DNA from: Pseudomonadota bacterium
GTDB lineage: Bacteria; Tectomicrobia; Entotheonellia; Entotheonellales; Entotheonellaceae
Length of the DNA stretch: 64,000 nucleotides
Reading direction: 5' to 3'
NCBI GenBank assembly: GCA_005777235.1
Contig: SXND01000087.1
Location: forward strand, 35,623 to 99,622
Below are positions 58,127-64,000 of the stretch, one piece after another; position 1 is the stretch's first letter, and the number at the start of each line of letters is the position of its first letter. Made by a program: the position numbers and the translations under genes. Under the pieces are notes generated by a model, which was not told the DNA's origin, made no database searches, and saw only the letters and a program-made list of their open reading frames with translations.

Positions 58127-58286
58127 TTAATAGGCACGGCGGTGGCCGCCATCGACGTGGATGCGCTCTCCCGTGATATAGCGGGCTTTGGGTGAGCAGA
58201 GAAACGCCACCAGATAGGCCATGTCCTCGGGATCGCCACAATAGCCCAGCGGAATCTGCGTGGCGTAGGCGCGCTGGCTCTCCTCC
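58127..58286 (-). pseudogene. SDR-family dehydrogenase, C-terminal fragment
   Basis: LTEESQRAYATQIPLGYCGDPEDMAYLVAFLCSPKARYITGERIHVDGGHRRAY stop at 58127. Confidence 0.85.
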
Positions 58287-58292
58287 GTCAAC

Positions 58293-59357
58293 GACCGCCA
58301 GCTAAAGCAGGCGGCTTGTCTCTCACCTCCGGTGAGACGTGCTGACGCACGGCAGGCCGGACCGGAAACGCTACGCCGATTGACGACGGCGCGTCAGCCC
58401 CAGATGTACCGAGGCTGGCATGGTACTGGGCCGCAATATTCCTGGCCGCATTGAGGTCGGCATGCAGCGCAAAGTCACACAACCGACACACAAAGCGACC
58501 GCGAGAACGACGGTTGTTACGAGCGGTATGCCCGCAGCAGGAGCACGCCTGCGGGTATGACGCGGGTCCACCGCGACCACCGTACAGCCCCGTTCTTCGG
58601 CTTTGTACTCAAGGAAGGAACAGACTTGGGCGAACGACCAACTATGCACCCGCCGCGCGGTTTCCGTCTTGCGCTTGCTCTTCGTGCGACGGCGGATATC
58701 GGTCAGGTTCTCGATGACAATGGTTGCTCCAGGCTCCCATGCCTGGACAATGTGCTTGCTCAAGACGTGATCGCAGTCCCGCCGACACCGCGCTTGCTTG
58801 CCCCTGAGGTGTCGCAGGTGTCGCTGCGCCGATGGCGTGCCTTGGCGTTGGAGCTGCCGCTTGAGTGTGAAACGCTGGCCTTCGATGTCTTTCCAACGCC
58901 GTTCGCCCAGGAAGGCCGGCGTACTCGTGACCGCTGGTTGCGCCAAGCCCACGTCAACGCCCATGACCGCATCAGAGGACAGCAACCAAGGCGTAGGCAG
59001 CGTCACAACAATGTGCAGATAGCATCGACCGCGCTTGGAGAGTAGATCGGCGGTATCAGTCGGGAAGCCCGCGTATTTTTCCGCGTAGGCCGGTACGGAA
59101 AAGCGCAGCGTCTGCCGTCCGTCAGTTGTCGAGAGCCGCACGGTACGCGACGACCAGTCCACGCGGTAGGTGTGTGTGTTGTAGCGGGGCGGACAGGCGT
59201 CACTCTGCGGTTGAGACACGGTGCGCGCAACATCCTTGCGCAACGCAAAGGCACTGCGCAGGGCTTCAGCGGCTTTCACCCGTGCCTGATTGATCAGGTC
59301 ACTGACCAGCGTAGGATGTGCCGCCTTGACTGGGTAGTACGCCAGGTAGTGCAGCCT
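58293..59357 (-). pseudogene. tnpB: TnpB (copy 6), 5'-truncated, fused in frame to an SDR N-terminus, frameshift in the zinc finger
   Basis: LHYLAYYPVKAAHPTLVSDLINQARVKAAEALRSAFALRK...GVDVGLAQPAVTS...VIENLTDIRRR; frame changes near 58560 and CRLCDFALHADLNAARNI continues in ORF 58288..58491. Confidence 0.85.
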
Positions 59358-59513
59358 GGCGACGATCTCGTCCTTCAAGGTGTTGAGCAACGTCTCACGC
59401 CGCGCCACCACGGTCTGGGCCCCTTCGCTGGCCAAGACCTGCGCAATCGTGCGCCCCATCCCCACGCTAGACCCGGTCACGATGGCGAGGCGGCCTTGCA
59501 ACGCTAAATCCAT
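59358..59513 (-). pseudogene. SDR-family dehydrogenase, N-terminal fragment
   Basis: MDLALQGRLAIVTGSSVGMGRTIAQVLASEGAQTVVARRETLLNTLKDEIVA (TGxxxGxG motif). Confidence 0.88.
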
Positions 59514-59836
59514 GTCGTCTCTCCCTTGTACGCATCCACGCCCTGCAGTACGTGCCGCACCCAGTGCTGGCACGGTGCGCCACCCGCCCAGCAACGTGTA
59601 GCGTGGCGTTGCCGGACGTGCCAGGCGGTTGGCGCACGCGCTGTGCGGGGCTCGGCAGGCTGTGTAGCCAAGTACATCAGGCTTATTCTATAGCCCCCTG
59701 TGACCAGGTGCCATGGCTGCCTTGGGCAAGCCTCCCAAAGGCTGTGCCGCCACACAGAGCCGTTCCATGGCGTAGCGTGCAAGCGGCGGTGCGGACCTGT
59801 GCTCTATAGCCCTTGAGAAACTTTGCGTGTTGGGCA

Positions 59837-60388
59837 CTACCGTGGCGTCAAATGCCGCGCGTCTGCTGCCGCCCGGTGGTCCATCACCTGCAGGATGTTC
59901 GCGTTCATTATGTATACGCTCATCACCGCCGTCAGCTCCATCAAGCCCTGTTCGCCATACCGTGCCCGCACGGCATGAAACGTGGCGTCGCTGACCTGCT
60001 TCGCCTCGAGCAACTCCCGCCCGAAGCGAATGATCAGCGCCTCGTCCGCCGTTAGGCCGTCCAGGGGCCCGTACATGTCGACGGCATGGAGCGCCTCTTC
60101 ACGCGTGCCAGCTTGCAGGCCCAGCCGGACGTGCCCGCCCCAGATGTAGTCGGCGTTGGCCGCCCGCGCCGCGGTGCAGATCGCCAGCTCCGTCTCCGCC
60201 CCGGTCAGCGAGGTGTGGTAGCGCAGGTGGTCGACGAGGTCGGAAAGCAGCGCCCCGGCCTGCCCAGCGTACGTGAGGTAGCTGCTCGGTGGGGGCATAC
60301 TCTGGCGCGTCTTCAGGATGTGGCGCACGGCGGCACGCGTCTCCTCGGGAAACGCCTCCGTATCGGATGGAATTGGCAATCGTGGCAT
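59837..60388 (-). CDS. Carboxymuconolactone decarboxylase-family protein
   Basis: LTGAETELAICTAARAANADYIWGGHVRLGLQAGTREEALHAV. Confidence 0.8.
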   Translation of the reverse strand: MPRLPIPSDTEAFPEETRAAVRHILKTRQSMPPPSSYLTYAGQAGALLSDLVDHLRYHTSLTGAETELAICTAARAANADYIWGGHVRLGLQAGTREEALHAVDMYGPLDGLTADEALIIRFGRELLEAKQVSDATFHAVRARYGEQGLMELTAVMSVYIMNANILQVMDHRAAADARHLTPR

Positions 60389-60537
60389 CGTCTCGCTCCT
60401 TCTGCTGGCCTCATGCAGCCCATGCGCCGGCAGCCCGCCGGCATCGCCCTGCTCCCTCAGCACAGGCCTGGTGCCTGGTCCTCGGGGAACGGTGTGGGCG
60501 TGCTCCCGCTTCCTGCGGATGGCGCCGCGCCCACTAG

Positions 60538-61158
60538 TTAGACATCATCCGCTAAGCGGATGCCGGTAAATTGCCAGCGTTCCGCGGCGTGAAAGAAATT
60601 ACGGTAGCTGGTGCGGATATGGCTCCGCGGCGTTGCACACGAGCCCCCGCGCAACACGAGTTGGTCGACCATGAATTTGCCATTGTATTCCCCCAGCGCC
60701 CCGGCCGCGGGCCGATAGCCCGGATAGGGAGCATAGGCACTGCCAGTCCATTCCCACACATCCCCCAGCATCTGTGACAGCGTGCCATCGGAAGGCGGCG
60801 CCGGTTGCGGGTGAAAATGCTGCGCCTCGACAAAATTGCCGGTCTGCGGCCCCACCCCAGCGAGGCGCGCTGCCACTTCCCATTCGGCTTCGGTGGGTAC
60901 ACGGCGCTGCGCCCAGCTCGCGTAGGCGCAGGCTTCGTAATAGCTCACGTGGGTCACTGGGGCGCACGGATCCACAGCCCGGACGCCGCGCAGGGTGGCC
61001 TCGGACCACACGCCATCCTGTTGCTGCCAGTACAGCGGCGCCTCCCAGCCCTGGCGTTGCACGGTATCCCAGCCATCCGACAGCCAGTGACGAAAATCAC
61101 GATAGCCCCCATCGCCCATAAAGTCGAGATATTCCCCATTGGTGACCAGGCGCTCTTT
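60538..61158 (-). pseudogene. EgtB/SUMF1-like (ergothioneine biosynthesis) C-terminal fragment
   Basis: [42 protein letters not shown]...[13 protein letters not shown]...[19 protein letters not shown]...[38 protein letters not shown]; 5' part absent at the TnpB right end. Confidence 0.85.
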
Positions 61159-61196
61159 TGACATACTCCCCAGCCTGAAGGCCGAGGATTCTAGGA

Positions 61197-62360
61197 TCAA
61201 CCATCCACGCTGGCCGGAGCCAGACTGACAGGATGTCCCCCACAGGAAGATGCCCCTTCCTGGTCGATATTGATGGCGGCGTTGTGATCCCGCTGATGTG
61301 TGACGCCGCAGAATGTACAAGTCCAGACCCGATCACGGAGCGTGATAGGCTCGTTGACGTTCTGACAGGCCGAGCACAATGTGGTCGAGGGAAACCACCG
61401 ATCAATATGCTGTACCAGGACGCCCGTTTTGGATGCGACATGGTGCAACGTCTCGACAAACGTGGCGAAGCCTAGGTCCGACACCGTGCGGCCCCACAGC
61501 GCTTGCATGCCCTGCAGGTTGAGCGTCTCCAGGCGGATGATGTCGTATTGCGCACACAACTCATGGGCGAGATCCCAGTGAAACGCCTGGCGGACATGCG
61601 CCACCCGCCGGTGCACCCGTGCCAGATGCCGCCTGGCCTGGTGGCGATTGCACGAGCCTTGCACCTTGTGCGCCACCTTCCGGTTGGCCGTGGCGATGGC
61701 CTGCAGACTCTGCGTGAACGGTTGTGGGGCGTGGGACTCCGTCCCATCACTGCCGGTGAGATACGTCGTCAGCCCACAGGCAAAGCCTGCGCTGTGACCT
61801 GTCATGACTCGGTCCATGGGTTGTACGTCAACGAGACAGGAAAAATACACGAACAGGTCGCCCAGCGCATCGCGTTTGATGGTCACCGTTTTGATGGTGC
61901 CCAGGGGCTCCCGCGACTTGGCAAACTTGTAGATGGTCGTACCGATCTGCCATCGGTTGCCGCCCAGCAGCTTCCAGCCCGCTTGCGTCAACGTGAACGA
62001 TTTGGCCTTGCGTATCTTGCGAAAAGTGGGCGGACCCACCCGCCGAGTGGCCTTCCCGGCTTTGCGCTCCTTCACGTGCTGGAAGAAGCGCTGATACCCC
62101 GTGTCGAGGCGGCGTGCTATCTCTTGGATGGCTTGCGAACCGAGCGGCCTCCCCCAGGCATACTTTGGCAAGCGTTTCACCTTGGCCAGGTGGGCGTGGA
62201 GCGTATACAGCGACAGATGCTTTGTGTACCGGCGGTCGTAGCGGCGATGCAACGCAATGCAGTGGTTATGCATTGCACCGCCAACATTGATCTGCCGATG
62301 CAAGCGCTTACTGCGCTTGCCCCGATACCGTTTGTCCATGAACGTCTGGCGTTGCGCCAT
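61197..62360 (-). CDS. tnpB: TnpB-family protein (copy 7), full length, RuvC-I Asp replaced by Ala
   Basis: [20 protein letters not shown] where copy 2 has [34 protein letters not shown]...[18 protein letters not shown]. Confidence 0.9.
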   Translation of the reverse strand: MAQRQTFMDKRYRGKRSKRLHRQINVGGAMHNHCIALHRRYDRRYTKHLSLYTLHAHLAKVKRLPKYAWGRPLGSQAIQEIARRLDTGYQRFFQHVKERKAGKATRRVGPPTFRKIRKAKSFTLTQAGWKLLGGNRWQIGTTIYKFAKSREPLGTIKTVTIKRDALGDLFVYFSCLVDVQPMDRVMTGHSAGFACGLTTYLTGSDGTESHAPQPFTQSLQAIATANRKVAHKVQGSCNRHQARRHLARVHRRVAHVRQAFHWDLAHELCAQYDIIRLETLNLQGMQALWGRTVSDLGFATFVETLHHVASKTGVLVQHIDRWFPSTTLCSACQNVNEPITLRDRVWTCTFCGVTHQRDHNAAINIDQEGASSCGGHPVSLAPASVDG

Positions 62361-62633
62361 GACTTGCTACTCTCCCGCTTGGCCTGGTCGCGGATCATGA
62401 CTGCGAGTTTGGCCGTCATGCTGCTGGCTGACTTGTCCGCCAGTGCCCGCAAGAGGCGCTTGGCTTCACTACTCAGTCTCAGGCTCGTGGCTTGTGGCTT
62501 GTGGCTTTTTCATACTGCACCTCTATCATATTTCTGCGGTATTCTCAACCTGTTGGCCCGTTGGGCCAAGCTCCTTATATCCCCGCCATGAATGGCGAGG
62601 CTTTACGGAGCCTGCGGTAAGGGAAGCGACCCT

Positions 62634-63870
62634 CTTTCTACCCCTCATGGGCGGCTGAAACCGTCTAACGCCTACGAAGAAGCGCCGCGCGGCGGCTCTT
62701 TCTACCCCTCCTGGGCGGCTGAAACCTGGCGCAATGGGAGAATGGGGAATGGAGATATAAACTTTCTACCCCTCATGGGCGGCTGAAACCCGCTGACCTA
62801 CGCGGCGCGGATTTGCGCCGCACTAGCCTCTTTCTACCCCTCATGGGCGGCTGAAACATCCGGGAAGCAGCACGCAGGGAATTGATCCCACTATCTTTCT
62901 ACCCCTCATGGGCGGCTGAAACTCTGCTCTCATCCTCCTCACCCTCCTCCAGATTTATTCTTTCTACCCCTCATGGGCGGCTGAAACTCTTCCCGTTCCG
63001 TACTGTTCGCCCTTTTCTGTGCATCTTTCTACCCCTCATGGGCGGCTGAAACTGACTTGTACCAGAGACAACCGTCCAGATAAGTATTCTTTCTACCCCT
63101 CATGGGCGGCTGAAACTGAAAAGCCTGGTGGGCCGCGTGATCAATGGGCAGCCTTTCTACCCCTCATGGGCGGCTGAAACACAGAAACTCCCAATCGTAG
63201 ACTGGGCTGGATTCGTCTTTCTACCCCTCATGGGCGGCTGAAACTGCTTGCGCGGTCCGGGCAGCCGCTGGTCCTTGCGCTCTTTCTACCCCTCATGGGC
63301 GGCTGAAACGACTATGTGCCACAGCAGCGCAACACTGGGTCTCTTCTTTCTACCCCTCATGGGCGGCTGAAACTGGTCGCCGTTGGAGAACCACATGTCG
63401 TCGCCGTGCTTTCTACCCCTCATGGGCGGCTGAAACGCCTTACCCGCTCACCGGCACGGAGTTACGCAGCTCTTTCTACCCCTCATGGGCGGCTGAAACC
63501 AGACCTCTATCTCCCAGTTTCAGGCTGAGATCGCCTTTCTACCCCTCATGGGCGGCTGAAACAGGCTCACCCTGGATCATCTGCTACCGCATGTGGACCT
63601 TTCTACCCCTCATGGGCGGCTGAAACTGACCTGCGCGCCGCGAACCTGCGACACGTGTGGATCTTTCTACCCCTCATGGGCGGCTGAAACTGGTGCGTTC
63701 ACTACAGCGGGGAGGGTGATTCTAGTCTTTCTACCCCTCATGGGCGGCTGAAACGCTCTATACACGTCTGGCACGGGCAGTCAATCGGGTCTTTCTACCC
63801 CTCATGGGAGGCTGAAACGCTCCATTCAAAGACGAACCATTACGCGACTGCCGATCTTTCTACCTCACCT
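62634..63870 (+). CRISPR. CRISPR array: 19 full 28-bp repeats plus a degenerate terminal repeat
   Basis: Repeat CTTTCTACCCCTCATGGGCGGCTGAAAC; spacers 35-40 bp; repeat 2 and repeat 19 carry single-base variants; last repeat (63856) degenerates to ctttctacctcacc; GAAAC 3' end suggests + orientation. Confidence 0.98.
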
Positions 63871-64000
63871 TACGCGGAGCCCTGTACGGGGGTGAGGGCC
63901 CGTAAAGTGGCGAAAGCGGAGCGGAGGGCATTGAGGTAGAGTTTGGACTTTAGGGCAAAATGATGAAGCTTGGTCCTCATTTTCAGCCGCTCTAGTTTAA

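Noticed and set aside
61503-62591. Plus-strand 362-aa ORF
   Set aside because: Antisense of TnpB copy 7.
62592-63528. Small ORFs repeating STPHGRLK / TPHGRLK (62592..62786, 63316..63528)
   Set aside because: Translation of CRISPR repeats, not genes.
62634-64000. cas genes near the array
   Set aside because: None recognised anywhere in the window; they may lie beyond the right edge or elsewhere.
1-64000. tRNA or rRNA genes
   Set aside because: No convincing tRNA cloverleaf or rRNA signature was recognised; a tRNAscan/Infernal run would be decisive.

Overview
This is a GC-rich bacterial chromosomal window. The taxon is not determinable here; a Tectomicrobia/Entotheonella-like or other uncultured lineage is only a guess.

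Backbone genes: a universal stress protein (runs off the left edge), c-type cytochrome, PilZ protein, dnaA, minC-minD-[IscB]-minE, thrS, Nudix hydrolase, a ProA-like dehydrogenase, an LLM oxidoreductase, a GMC oxidoreductase, a subtilase, and an ABC substrate-binding protein followed by two histidine kinases.

Main highlights:
(1) A complete five-gene enediyne-type warhead cassette (unbL/DUF1702, unbV/ASPIC, unbU, pksE, hot-dog thioesterase) at 15.4-25.8 kb. It is bracketed by two PEP-CTERM proteins and followed by a LolD/LolE-like, LolA-like and beta-barrel export-type locus. A genome-dispersed palindrome is embedded in frame inside pksE.
(2) A very high density of transposon-derived RNA-guided nucleases: seven TnpB copies and two IscB copies, with no TnpA recognised. 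One IscB splits the min operon and has lost its whole upstream HEARO/omega-RNA; the second copy retains it. At least three TnpB copies carry substitutions at RuvC catalytic positions, and several have nonsense or frameshift lesions. Several sit at junctions where the host gene interior is missing (CaiB/BaiF, SDR, EgtB).
(3) An orphan CRISPR array of 19 full 28-bp repeats, abutting a TnpB element so closely that almost no leader remains.
(4) A WD40-caspase lipoprotein with an in-frame amber codon inside the caspase domain.

All calls come from reading sequence and translations. No database search was run.
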